IMG/VR virus record: IMGVR_UViG_3300025280_000024
Location: 38,046 to 102,045 of that record
Source of the DNA: a virus
DNA: 64,000 nucleotides
Strand: one strand, 5' to 3'
The stretch's first letter is position 1, and each line of letters opens with the position of its first letter. Position numbers and translations under genes: made by a program. A model generated the notes under the pieces. That model did no database searches. It was given only the letters and a program-made list of their open reading frames with translations, and was not told the origin of the DNA. Of the stretch, positions 26,241 to 34,780 are shown one piece after another.

Positions 26241-26624
26241 CTAAATTAACTTACTCCAATTGGAATTAAACATTCCACTAATATCTACGCCGGCATCTCC
26301 AGGTTCAATATTTGCCAATGGAGATTGCTGATTACTTTCTGTCAATGGTTTTGTTCCCTCAAATATGTCTATACCATTAAAAGAGCCTCTCCCAACCGCA
26401 TCCAACATTTTCTTTTTTTGTTCTTGCAATTGTTTTTTGGCATGCCCATTGGTTGGTTTACTGGCAACCTTTTGTTCTCTCTGTTCTCTAACAACCGGCG
26501 CAGCATTGACGCCTTTCATTACTTCACTAATAATTCCGGAAAGAACACCTTCTTCAAAGATGACTTCTTTGATACATTGTTTGATTAGTGGTTTGAGAAT
26601 CTTTTTGAATTCGTTTGTTTTCAT
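26241..26624 (-). CDS. small helical prohead-core-like protein
   Basis: 127 aa. The N-terminus (MKTNEFKKILKPLIKQCIKE, continuing VIFEEG) is an amphipathic helix ending in acidic residues, similar in style to the two capsid-targeting tags in this window, with an I-K-E triplet near residue 20. The rest is Lys/Gln-rich and low in structure (REQREQKVASKPTNGHAKKQ) with a C-terminal NIEPGDAGVDISGMFNSNW. It lies between the gp21-region core protein and bS21. Probably an internal core protein processed by gp21, by analogy to T4 gp67/gp68; not proven. Confidence 0.5.
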   Translation of the reverse strand: MKTNEFKKILKPLIKQCIKEVIFEEGVLSGIISEVMKGVNAAPVVREQREQKVASKPTNGHAKKQLQEQKKKMLDAVGRGSFNGIDIFEGTKPLTESNQQSPLANIEPGDAGVDISGMFNSNWSKLI

Positions 26625-26666
26625 TTATCTCTCATTTTTGTTTTCTCTTTAAGCTTTCTACCGCAA

Positions 26667-27107
26667 CTAAACCTCTGGTTCTGGTTTTGGAGCGTGAGGG
26701 CTTGCATAATTTGGATCTAAAATTCTACCTATGCGAGTAACGACACTTTTAGCTGCACTAAGTGCTTTTTTCATTTCTGGATCTGCTAGTAAATTAAGCT
26801 TTTTAGCATCATTAATCATATTTCCAACAATTCTGTCAACCTTTTTATGGTGTGAACGCATTAACGATTTTGCTTCTTCAGTGGCGCCGGTTGCTTTCCG
26901 TTCAGCAGCCTTTTTAGTCAATTCACCGGCAGCAGTTTCAGCACCTAATGCGCCAGCAGCCTTCGCTCCCAGGCCACTTGCAGCACCTTTGAGGCGGCTT
27001 TTAACACCCTTTCCCCGGGCTTTTAGTCGATCCAACCAACCTTCTTCAATTGCTTGATCAATCTCTTCCTGGATAATTTGATTTAATTGCTTTTCAGTTA
27101 TTTTCAT
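26667..27107 (-). CDS. prohead-core-like protein with MKIT-type N-terminal tag
   Basis: 146 aa. Begins MKITEKQLNQIIQEEIDQ, a variant of the MKITKTQLKQIIKEE tag found on five other proteins, with I-x-E at residues 12-14. The body is helical and basic: RLKARGKGVKSRLKGAASGL, an Ala/Gly-rich stretch, then helices with KKLNLLADPEMKKALSAAK. It lies directly downstream of the gp21 protease gene, 12 bases away, with AGGAGG before the ATG. By position it is equivalent to small T4 core proteins and is a likely gp21 substrate (inference). Confidence 0.6.
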   Translation of the reverse strand: MKITEKQLNQIIQEEIDQAIEEGWLDRLKARGKGVKSRLKGAASGLGAKAAGALGAETAAGELTKKAAERKATGATEEAKSLMRSHHKKVDRIVGNMINDAKKLNLLADPEMKKALSAAKSVVTRIGRILDPNYASPHAPKPEPEV

Positions 27108-27119
27108 TTTATTCCTCCT

Positions 27120-27731
27120 TTATGTTAACACATGTAATATGCTATATAGCGCTCGATTAATTCGATCTGCTTTTGTCCACAATGTTTTTTGTCTGCTCTC
27201 CGAAAGATTCAAATATGCATTTGTCGTCGAGGGCTCAGACACAATATCAAAACAGATTAACTGAAAATCGTCTTCAACAATCGTTCCATCTTGACCTTCT
27301 GTGACAGAACCCAACCCTCGTGAAGAAATACCCAGTGAAACACCAGAATTGGCAAGCGATATCAGAATGTTACCAGATGGAGTGTTCAAACACTGAATCT
27401 TTCCCATGACGTTACTGCCATCCCACCACAATCTCTTCATCATGTGTGAGGCATTGCGAAGATTAACAACTGAATCTTCTGGATGATCTAATTCTCCCAG
27501 TGCTCTGTTCTCGTTTATGATCTTTTGATAGTTATTGACTTCTCGTTTTAGAATGTTTTCAGAATATATTCGGCCGTTGCCGTTCTTTTTGCCGGCACAC
27601 TGTACAATACCGGTAAGAAAGACAGTACCATCGTTATTAACCATTCGCTTTTCAGCTTCAGTTAAATAATCTTGGCAAATACCACCTTCGCATAATTCAT
27701 AATATTCTCTGAGTAATACTTTCTTGTTCAT
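27120..27731 (-). CDS. prohead maturation protease, gp21-like
   Basis: 203 aa serine protease of the herpesvirus-assemblin/gp21 type. Catalytic His is in GELDHPED (His-83) and the nucleophile Ser in GISSRGLGS (134-142), the usual spacing of about 53 residues. It cleaves core proteins, scaffold and major capsid precursor after [L/I]-x-E (known for T4), and probably itself. Upstream are portal and core genes, downstream a tagged core protein, then scaffold and capsid, the T4 order. Length matches T4 gp21 (about 212 aa). It starts one base after a 27-codon small frame, behind AAGGA. Confidence 0.88.
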   Translation of the reverse strand: MNKKVLLREYYELCEGGICQDYLTEAEKRMVNNDGTVFLTGIVQCAGKKNGNGRIYSENILKREVNNYQKIINENRALGELDHPEDSVVNLRNASHMMKRLWWDGSNVMGKIQCLNTPSGNILISLANSGVSLGISSRGLGSVTEGQDGTIVEDDFQLICFDIVSEPSTTNAYLNLSESRQKTLWTKADRINRALYSILHVLT

Positions 27732-27732
27732 C

Positions 27733-27816
27733 TCAAATCCTTAATGCAGGCGCAACCTGCACGAATATGCTTCCTCGGCAGCAATTAGCAACTCTTGGAA
27801 TCATGTAACGTTTCAT
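27733..27816 (-). CDS. 27-aa small protein upstream of gp21
   Basis: ATG 27816 follows a near-ideal GGAGG site with 7-base spacing and overlaps the stop of the membrane protein gene by ATGA; its TGA ends one base before the gp21 start. The peptide begins MKRYMIPRVANCC and ends VQVAPALRI. It is too short for database-style recognition. Either a real small protein or a translational coupler setting gp21 levels. Confidence 0.5.
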   Translation of the reverse strand: MKRYMIPRVANCCRGSIFVQVAPALRI

Positions 27817-28109
27817 TCTTGTCCTCCGAAATCAACTTTTAATCCATTATCATTAAACAACATTGATAATACATAGCTTGTTCCAGAACTCAACCATCCC
27901 AGAAGCAAAGCATTGATCAAATTATAATCAAATGTAAATAGTTCTGTATATCCATTTACGCAGAACAAAAATACACCAACCCAAAACCCCATACAAGCAG
28001 GGCAGTGAAAGAAACAATGCTTTGGTCTGATGTGATCAAGAATCTTTCCATAAACCAGTATTGATGTTAAACCGAAAGAACAGAGAATAAAGTATAATAG
28101 CCCTAGCAT
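27813..28109 (-). CDS. DUF1360-like small membrane protein
   Basis: 98 aa from ATG 28109 (the longer frame to 28133 begins with TTG and overlaps the previous gene). Three hydrophobic segments: residues 1-22, about 38-55 around HCPACMGFWVGVFLF, and about 66-88. The C-x-x-C-x-G-F/W pattern resembles DUF1360 membrane proteins seen in phages and bacteria. Location between core protein and gp21 genes is odd for a membrane protein; it might serve in membrane-associated prohead assembly, as T4 proheads form on the inner membrane (gp40 helps there). That role is inference. Confidence 0.55.
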   Translation of the reverse strand: MLGLLYFILCSFGLTSILVYGKILDHIRPKHCFFHCPACMGFWVGVFLFCVNGYTELFTFDYNLINALLLGWLSSGTSYVLSMLFNDNGLKVDFGGQE

Positions 28110-28110
28110 A

Positions 28111-28659
28111 CTACTCTCTATATCCATAAGCAAAGTTTAGTCCATAGGGACTTCTAATATACATTGGTCTGAGAACGCCTTTCTTTTCGGCATGTCGAGT
28201 TGGATCGAAATCAGTAGATTCTTCATCAGATGGTTCTGTAAACCGATCTTCTTCTATCTGCTCAAACTTCTCTAAGTATTCAAAGTATGGTTTTTCAACT
28301 TCAAGCCACTTGGCGATACCCAAAAGAACATATTTGGATGAATTGTTTTCTTCAGTCACAGGAATCTTTGCTTCCATAGAACCAAAAACGTTCCCACCTT
28401 GAATGCTGTCTCTGTCGACGACACCGCGCTTAACTAAAAAGTCAAATAGCTTATCTTGTGTTTGATATGTTTCTTCTGTCAAAGAATCTTTTGAAAACGC
28501 AACAACTTTCATTTTCTCAGGCATCACAACAACATCGATATCTGGATGATCTCGAATAACAATGTCGCCTTCAAGAGTTTTTCTTGCGTTTAACTCGAAA
28601 GTTAATCTATTTTCTTCCTCTTCTCCTTCATCGCCTATTGTAATTGTGATATCAGCCAT
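28111..28659 (-). CDS. head-block protein of unknown function
   Basis: 182 aa, acidic. N-terminal strand DITITIGDEGEEEENRLTFE, a DPDIDVVVMPEKMKVVAFSKD-like region, and a C-terminal segment PMYIRSPYGLNFAYGYRE. No catalytic motif. The start overlaps the stop of the upstream gene (TAATG), so translation is coupled with the 271-aa core-like gene. A prohead core or portal-associated role is likely from position only. Confidence 0.5.
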   Translation of the reverse strand: MADITITIGDEGEEEENRLTFELNARKTLEGDIVIRDHPDIDVVVMPEKMKVVAFSKDSLTEETYQTQDKLFDFLVKRGVVDRDSIQGGNVFGSMEAKIPVTEENNSSKYVLLGIAKWLEVEKPYFEYLEKFEQIEEDRFTEPSDEESTDFDPTRHAEKKGVLRPMYIRSPYGLNFAYGYRE

Positions 28660-29474
28660 TAGCTCTGAATCTCCCGGGCAAGACCTTGTATTTTCAAAAC
28701 CTGTCTTATCGTGCTTTCATTAATCGGTTTAAGTTTGATGCCGGCAATGAGATTCAACACTTTCTTTGTTGAATCAGTCATATTTGTATCTTCTTTAATC
28801 TCGTCCAATTCTAATGAAGAGTCCACAATCTCTATTAATCTTGTTATTTCTTCATTTAAATAAATTTTCAAATCGATGCTATCGTTGGAAAACGAAATAA
28901 TATAATGGTTTAGTAATTGCTTCTGTTCTTCTAACAATCCTTCATACTGTGAATTAAACTTCTCAATAAAAGTCTTATAGGCCAGATTTCCTATTGACTT
29001 CATTACTTTCTTCTCTTTTGAAGTTGAAATGAGATCAGCAATAATTTTCTTTTCCAATAAAACCCTATTTTTAACCGTTACATCTTCATCAAACAATTGC
29101 GACAGTGTAGCCAAATCTTTATAATTGGGAACAAAATTGGAAAAAACAGATTTTGATAAAAACTTGTTTATCTTCGATATGACTTCACTTTGTTCTCTAA
29201 AGACTTCTCCTTTATCAAGTCTTTGATGGGCTGCTTTTGTTTCAAAAATGTATTTCTCGGCAGTGTGAGGGTCCATTTCTTCGCTGGTTAAGGTGTCTTT
29301 GTATAATTGTAACTCTTTTTGGAGAATTGTCCCTTTCTTAAAATGTTCTTTAAGAATAGAAAGAACGTTGGATTTTCTTTTTTTATTCTTCTTTATTATA
29401 CTTTTGGTCAATTCTCTAACCAAAATTTCGTATAAAAACACCGTATTGCGTTTTTTATTGTGTTTCTTCGACAT
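28659..29474 (-). CDS. helical head-block protein, prohead-core-like
   Basis: 271 aa from ATG 29474 behind GGAG; the frame extends to a TTG at 29498 without a better signal. Almost entirely helical and charged: Lys-rich N-terminus (MSKKHNKKRNTVFLYEILVR), long Glu/Lys helices, C-terminal LNLIAGIKLKPINESTIRQV. It overlaps the portal gene by 20 bases. Composition and place fit a scaffold/core protein that assembles on the portal, but homology is not recognised. Confidence 0.5.
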   Translation of the reverse strand: MSKKHNKKRNTVFLYEILVRELTKSIIKKNKKRKSNVLSILKEHFKKGTILQKELQLYKDTLTSEEMDPHTAEKYIFETKAAHQRLDKGEVFREQSEVISKINKFLSKSVFSNFVPNYKDLATLSQLFDEDVTVKNRVLLEKKIIADLISTSKEKKVMKSIGNLAYKTFIEKFNSQYEGLLEEQKQLLNHYIISFSNDSIDLKIYLNEEITRLIEIVDSSLELDEIKEDTNMTDSTKKVLNLIAGIKLKPINESTIRQVLKIQGLAREIQS

Positions 29475-31389
29475 TATCTTTTTTCTCCAATTCTGCAATC
29501 AAATCTCTAATACCTTGATTTACTTCAATTAGAAGCTGTTCTTCATTATTATAATTAGATTCGTTGTCCCCAGAAAGACTTTCGCTTAGATTAATTAAAC
29601 TCGGAGCTTTCCAAACGTTTCTTGTAGTAGGACGAGCAGTCTCGTCTGACCAAGAACCTTTTGTTCGCCTGTGGTTTGCTCCTATACCCCTTTTATCACT
29701 TTTAACCGGAAAATATACTTTTCCTTTTGAACCCGGAGTTACATAACCAGTACCACTATCTCGATGGCCTGGAGCGGCCAAGAGTGTTTCTTCTTCGCCG
29801 GCAAGCTCTTCCTCACCGCCAAGCTCTTCCTCACCGCCAAGTTCTTCTTCTCCGAACTCTTCTCCACCGAATTCTTCTCCTCCGAAGTCATCGCCTAATT
29901 CGCCCATTTCGCCGGCGCCGAGACCACCTTCCATCTCCTCTTCGCCGGCAGCTGCAGCTTCAAGAGCAGCAGCATATTTACGATCATAAAACTGTTCTCT
30001 CTGGTTGCGCAGGAATTCTTCTTCTGAAAGACTAAATATGTGTTCTGAAACCCAACGCTTGCTGAAATAACCTTCAGTGGCTGACCCAGCCGTATCAAAC
30101 TTTGTTTTCCAATGCTCTAATTCTTGAATCTCAGCAATTCTCGAAGGATTGTTCAACTTAAGTTTAAAAGATATTAAATCGTTTGTTCGATATCCCAACG
30201 AATATAAGTGAACAATGCCGATCTTCTCAAGCTCTGACACAACTGATCTTTGCAATCTCTGAATAGTTCTGGCAAAGCGAATATCTTTTTGAGCCAACGT
30301 TGTTTTGTCTTCTTCTGCTCCTTCTCCACGAAACAAATACGATTGAGGAATCTTCAAAGCAGCAAACAATTTGTCCTTTAAATATTTGACATCATCAATA
30401 TCTCCAGTATAAGAACCACCTGGAAGAGTTTCAACTCTAGAATTGATGCCGGCTCTCACCGGAATGAAATAATCTTCTTCAACAGAAAGAGGATTATATC
30501 GCAAATCCACACGACCAGTAGTGGGATCAACCAATTGGTTTCTCTTCATATTGGTGATTGTTTTTTGCATAAACTGTTCAATATCTTGAGGAGGAACATT
30601 GCCGGTGTCAATGTAAAACACACGACGTTCTGGCGAACGAACAATACGATAAGCCATCATTGCATCTTCTAGAAGAACCAGTTGGCGCCAGATACGCCGG
30701 GCACCTTCCAAAACTGATGTTCCATATGGAGCATACTTATCATTTCCCAAAATACGAATGTGCGCAACTTGCCAGTTCTCAAAAGTCAACCCACCGGAAT
30801 TCCACTGAAATTGAACATAGTTTGGATTCGTCTTATCTTCTCCTTCGATCCTTTCTACTTGATCATAGGGTAAAGCAATGACATTTTTGACGCCATAATC
30901 TTCATTGACGTCAATATAAAGAAACATGTCACCATATTTGCACATCGTTCGACACCAACCAAAAAGATTGAATTCAATGTTCATTATATTATGATACAGA
31001 GAGTGCAGCACAGCTTTGATTTCTTCATTGGGACAATCGATTTTCAACAAAGGCTGTAAATCAGAAGACGTGGTCATTTCATCTGCATATATGTCCATTG
31101 CCGAATTAATAATCGGTTCATATTCCATTTGATCAAAATCAGCATATCGCTCCACGCGATTCTGATTTGCAATCATGCTTGTTTGAAGATTCTCAAATGG
31201 ATTGTGAGCGGTCCGCTTAAAAGGTTGACCACTCAACGATTTAAACGTATTCGCAAACTTATCTAATTGATGCCGGCGATACTTTCGAATCGTTTGAGCA
31301 CGATAGTCAATAATAGGCCCAGAAAAAACCCTTGTTAATTTTTTAAATAACCTAGAATCTGGGTTTTTGGGATTATTTATACTTGCCAT
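29455..31389 (-). CDS. portal protein, gp20-like
   Basis: 644 aa, follows the large terminase gene by two bases. Typical gp20 segments: FGWCRTMCKYGDMFLYIDVN, RIWRQLVLLEDAMMAYRIVR, SPERRVFYIDTGNVPPQDIE, and IPQSYLFRGEGAEEDKTTLA. Twelve copies form the DNA channel that seeds prohead assembly and receives the packaging motor. T4 gp20 is 524 aa; the excess is C-terminal and includes a run of GGEE/LGGEEE repeats (about residues 490-540), unusual for portals. The DNA there is a short direct repeat (29800-29900). Confidence 0.9.
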   Translation of the reverse strand: MASINNPKNPDSRLFKKLTRVFSGPIIDYRAQTIRKYRRHQLDKFANTFKSLSGQPFKRTAHNPFENLQTSMIANQNRVERYADFDQMEYEPIINSAMDIYADEMTTSSDLQPLLKIDCPNEEIKAVLHSLYHNIMNIEFNLFGWCRTMCKYGDMFLYIDVNEDYGVKNVIALPYDQVERIEGEDKTNPNYVQFQWNSGGLTFENWQVAHIRILGNDKYAPYGTSVLEGARRIWRQLVLLEDAMMAYRIVRSPERRVFYIDTGNVPPQDIEQFMQKTITNMKRNQLVDPTTGRVDLRYNPLSVEEDYFIPVRAGINSRVETLPGGSYTGDIDDVKYLKDKLFAALKIPQSYLFRGEGAEEDKTTLAQKDIRFARTIQRLQRSVVSELEKIGIVHLYSLGYRTNDLISFKLKLNNPSRIAEIQELEHWKTKFDTAGSATEGYFSKRWVSEHIFSLSEEEFLRNQREQFYDRKYAAALEAAAAGEEEMEGGLGAGEMGELGDDFGGEEFGGEEFGEEELGGEEELGGEEELAGEEETLLAAPGHRDSGTGYVTPGSKGKVYFPVKSDKRGIGANHRRTKGSWSDETARPTTRNVWKAPSLINLSESLSGDNESNYNNEEQLLIEVNQGIRDLIAELEKKDNVEETQ

Positions 31390-31391
31390 AT

Positions 31392-32966
31392 CTATCCTTT
31401 ATATATCCATGCATATTGCTGTGTTTCTTTTTGTTTTTCTTTGTTGTGATGTGGCACATACCCTTTCATTCCCGGGATTGTCGTATTCATAGTATAGTCG
31501 ACTTTTTTCATTGAATTCAAAAAAACCTTAGAATACTCTATACCTTTCTGATTAACAATTAGCGCAGTGTCTCTCACCCAGCAGGCGATTGCCAAGGCCA
31601 TCATGAGGTCATCGTTATATCCTCGCATTGCTTCTGGTTTATTGTTGTTCCATACAAAGGTCTTTATTTCGTTGAGAAGGCGAGGAGAATATATCTTAAT
31701 TATCTTGTTTCTAATAAATTCTTCCAATTTTGCAATAATCATTGGGCGAGTTTTTCCAGAAGTCGTGAATCCTGGAACACAATCGTTCCTGCCTTCTGTC
31801 GCAAATTGTTCAATATATTCGTGTGTTGACTTGATTGAATGATATACGTTTGTATATCCCAAATCTTTTATTTTCTCTACGACTGTGTATCCAATATTGT
31901 TGTTCTCGACAACAATCATGCAGTTTCCATATTCTTTGCCGACGTTATATACATATTCTGCATATATATCGGGCGTCGGTTTTCCTTGATACTCAGCAAC
32001 AATTTCCATTGTGTTGAGATTTAATATGTGAAAAACGGAATAGTCCTTTCCATCTCCTCGGGCAACATCAGCAGACAAAAGATAGGTGCAGGCAGAATCG
32101 TATTCTTTCCAAATCCAAAAATTTCTATCAAACCCTGTCTTATATTTGGGCTCACAGATTTCTTCATTGATTCTTTTAATATCATCGGGATGAATGACGG
32201 TTTCACCGGAAGCATTAAAGTTGCACATATATTCTTGTGCAATTTGTCTCTTAGACATGTTCTTTGTTTCTGAATCAAACCATTTTTGATCACGATCGGG
32301 GTGGCGATCCCACATTAGTTTAACATTGCTGAATGAATTTAGTCCTAAGTTAGACTCAGTGTATGTCTGATGGAACCAGTTTCCAACACCGTTTGGTGTG
32401 GAAGCTACAATACAACGACCACCAGTTGAAATGGTTGGTGACAAACCTGTCCACAATTCATCTAGTCCTTCAACGTGTGCAGCTTCATCAATAATGAGAA
32501 GAGATAACGCTTCTGAACGGCCGGCATCAAACGCGGTAGAAGCGGCTTTTATTTGAGATCCATTTCCCAATTCGAAAGATGTCCTGTTATCAACTGAAAT
32601 ATTTGTTAGTCGTATCCAGCTTGGCAATGCTTTAATAATCGCTTTCACTTTTTTGACCAGCGTTGAAGCCGTCTGAAACTTGGTTGCCATCACGAGAATG
32701 TTTTTATCTCGATGAAATAGCATCATCCAAGAAATATAACCCGCCATTATTGTCGTAATGCCCATTTGACGAGCCTTAAGTATAACATTAAATCTGTGAT
32801 CATTAAAACTTTCTAAAAGCTCTTCTTGATAATCATATGTTTTAAAGGGAATTAAACCGCGTACAGGGTGAGATATTCTAACATAATTGTTAATAAAATA
32901 GTTTGGATCTTTCCCAGATTTTACAATCTCTTGAACTAATTCCTTTTTGGATAATTGATAACTCAT
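31392..32966 (-). CDS. large terminase subunit, gp17-like
   Basis: 524 aa. ATPase domain with Walker A-like LKARQMGITT (about residues 63-72), Walker B LLIIDEAAHVE (about 155-165), and coupling motif VASTPNG. A nuclease domain follows with SADVARGDGKDYSVFHIL (acidic cleft residue) and GYNDDLMMALAIACW near the C-terminus. It pumps DNA into the prohead and cuts the concatemer. Length is close to T4 gp17 (610 aa). It stands upstream of the portal gene. No small terminase was identified among its neighbours. Confidence 0.93.
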   Translation of the reverse strand: MSYQLSKKELVQEIVKSGKDPNYFINNYVRISHPVRGLIPFKTYDYQEELLESFNDHRFNVILKARQMGITTIMAGYISWMMLFHRDKNILVMATKFQTASTLVKKVKAIIKALPSWIRLTNISVDNRTSFELGNGSQIKAASTAFDAGRSEALSLLIIDEAAHVEGLDELWTGLSPTISTGGRCIVASTPNGVGNWFHQTYTESNLGLNSFSNVKLMWDRHPDRDQKWFDSETKNMSKRQIAQEYMCNFNASGETVIHPDDIKRINEEICEPKYKTGFDRNFWIWKEYDSACTYLLSADVARGDGKDYSVFHILNLNTMEIVAEYQGKPTPDIYAEYVYNVGKEYGNCMIVVENNNIGYTVVEKIKDLGYTNVYHSIKSTHEYIEQFATEGRNDCVPGFTTSGKTRPMIIAKLEEFIRNKIIKIYSPRLLNEIKTFVWNNNKPEAMRGYNDDLMMALAIACWVRDTALIVNQKGIEYSKVFLNSMKKVDYTMNTTIPGMKGYVPHHNKEKQKETQQYAWIYKG

Positions 32967-32978
32967 TCATTTCCAAAT

Positions 32979-33524
32979 TTAGTCTTTCTTTCTTGTTACG
33001 TTTTTAGGTTTGGGAGACTTCTTGCCAAGTTCCAACCACTTCTTAAAAGACTTCTCCAGCCGTTCTTCACTTGCTTCAGCAACAGGCTCAACGTCTCCAA
33101 TTCCACCAATCTTATACCATTTATAAGCTTGAACCCAAGAACGAACCCTGGAAGTATTTTGAACAATAGCTTCCATTTCTCCTTCAGCAGTCAAAGTCAG
33201 GGCATCGCCGGTTACTTTCTTGTATTCTTTCTTAAGAAACTTTGCGATATCGTTAATCATGCTTTCTGTATCTGATTCGAAGTTCTTGTCGTGAACGTCT
33301 TTTAGCTTTACTTCAGAATGATAGTGGATACACAACAAATTTCCTGAAAACTTGACCTTAAAGCCATCCATCACACGAGAATCAAGAATTGAATCTCCTT
33401 CTTCTCTCTTCAAGCCAAAGGTATGTGCTTCGCCGTCATCCGTATAGCGAGCGTCGTGCCCTCCGTCATACGCATAAGTCAAAGCTTGCGATATTCCTCT
33501 GATAATCTCTAATGTTGTAGCCAT
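32979..33524 (-). CDS. protein of unknown function next to terminase
   Basis: 181 aa, mixed alpha/beta with a Lys/Pro-rich C-terminus (KSPKPKNVTRKKD). Segments VKFSGNLLCIHYHSEVKLKD and SMINDIAKFLKKEYKKVTGD suggest a compact globular N-terminal domain. No motifs recognised. It sits one base after the 129-aa zinc-ribbon gene and 12 bases before terminase; a small-terminase or packaging-accessory role is possible by position, unproven. Confidence 0.5.
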   Translation of the reverse strand: MATTLEIIRGISQALTYAYDGGHDARYTDDGEAHTFGLKREEGDSILDSRVMDGFKVKFSGNLLCIHYHSEVKLKDVHDKNFESDTESMINDIAKFLKKEYKKVTGDALTLTAEGEMEAIVQNTSRVRSWVQAYKWYKIGGIGDVEPVAEASEERLEKSFKKWLELGKKSPKPKNVTRKKD

Positions 33525-33525
33525 T

Positions 33526-33915
33526 TTATTCTCCTTGTGGTCTCCAGCCAGAACGCCAGCGTTCTTCCCGGTTTTCTACATACTGTATATAGCACTTAAA
33601 ACAACAATTATATTTATTCATATAAACATCATCCTGTGTTTTAAACGAATAAGTTTCACAAACCGGGCAAGTTCGTTCTTTTCCCTTAATAAGTAGTTTC
33701 TTGGGAATGAAAACTCCACTCACTTCTACTTTCTCGGATTTGTCTCTGATCTTGTCTCGCTTTTTATAAAACTCTTCAATTTGTTCTTGATATTCTTTTT
33801 CTTTTTCTTCATTCCAATCTTTTTTTGGATTTTGAATTGCCTCTTCGCCATACTTCTTTGCTATGGCTTTTTCGACTTTGACGATGTAGTGTGGATCTTT
33901 GTGTTCTTTAATCAT
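33526..33915 (-). CDS. small zinc-ribbon protein
   Basis: 129 aa. Charged helical N-terminal half (KDWNEEKEKEYQEQIEEFYK) and a C-terminal zinc ribbon with CPVC (about residue 79) and CCFKC (about residue 99). Such ribbons bind DNA, RNA or partners. It lies between the last gene of the tagged cassette and the terminase block and lacks the cassette's N-terminal tag. A packaging or regulatory function is inference. Confidence 0.5.
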   Translation of the reverse strand: MIKEHKDPHYIVKVEKAIAKKYGEEAIQNPKKDWNEEKEKEYQEQIEEFYKKRDKIRDKSEKVEVSGVFIPKKLLIKGKERTCPVCETYSFKTQDDVYMNKYNCCFKCYIQYVENREERWRSGWRPQGE

Positions 33916-33919
33916 AATC

Positions 33920-34780
33920 CTACCTTGGTTGAGAAACTAGTTGTACTGGACCTTCATAAAATTCATCAGGCGCGCCGAGAATTGTTCGTGTAAATCGACC
34001 AGATTCAACACTAATCCGTTCGCCAATTTCAGCAAGCTCGCGGAGGTCCGACCGCCCCATCTCTCCACTGTCTATCATCTCATTTATGGATTCATAGGCC
34101 CACCGAATTATGTCAGCGCCTTCTTCTGATGAGTTTTTCAAGTCAACAAGTTCGTCCATTCCTTGAGCGTGTTCCAACCACTCAACTGCTTGAGCGAACA
34201 TTCGCGACTCCCGGGAGCCTCCTATTTCAGATGGGAATTCATCTTGCGCAACAGACAAAAACCCTTTGATCGCATCAAGTCCAGTATCATTTAAAGTAGT
34301 TTCTTCACCGGTGTATCCCCCAGTGCTAATAGCAGCTTCTACTTCACCAGCCAAACCAGCCATTACTGCCGTCACTGCCAACATAACTAAAATAGTTGTG
34401 ATAATCTTACAAAGTGTTTTGTGGGCTGAACAAAACTTTGCAACCTTTTGCATGATGCTCTTTAACACTCCAGCAATCTTATCCAATTGAACGTTTGCCG
34501 TTAACATCATTTTTAAGGCTTGGAATACAAGTTTTTTGAAAAAAGATGCTACTTTCTCAACTGCTTTCGTAAATAACTCTTTTCCCTTCTCGTATCCTCC
34601 CCTGAGAATGTCCAATAAACCTTCATTTAAAACCTGAGAGGCTTCAAATATAACCATTTGTTCCCATTTATTATAGAGTTGTTCTTCCGTTATTAAACCT
34701 TGCTTGTGGTTTTCACAAAGAACTGTAAAGTTGTTTGCTTCCTTCAGAAACTTTCTCCAGTTTTCAAATAACAATTTCAT
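33920..34780 (-). CDS. tagged cassette protein 14: helical membrane protein
   Basis: 286 aa, N-terminal tag MKLLFENWRKFLKE-A (L-K-E at 12-14). The body has amphipathic helices (LLDILRGGYEKGKELFTKAV, KLVFQALKMMLTANVQLDKI) and one clear hydrophobic segment (IITTILVMLAVTAVMAGL, about 127-144). The C-terminal half is soluble and acidic. A head-packaged protein with a membrane segment could enter the host envelope during DNA ejection, as pilot proteins do; this is inference. Its ATG overlaps the TGA of the CCA-adding enzyme gene by ATGA. Last gene of the cassette. Confidence 0.6.
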   Translation of the reverse strand: MKLLFENWRKFLKEANNFTVLCENHKQGLITEEQLYNKWEQMVIFEASQVLNEGLLDILRGGYEKGKELFTKAVEKVASFFKKLVFQALKMMLTANVQLDKIAGVLKSIMQKVAKFCSAHKTLCKIITTILVMLAVTAVMAGLAGEVEAAISTGGYTGEETTLNDTGLDAIKGFLSVAQDEFPSEIGGSRESRMFAQAVEWLEHAQGMDELVDLKNSSEEGADIIRWAYESINEMIDSGEMGRSDLRELAEIGERISVESGRFTRTILGAPDEFYEGPVQLVSQPR

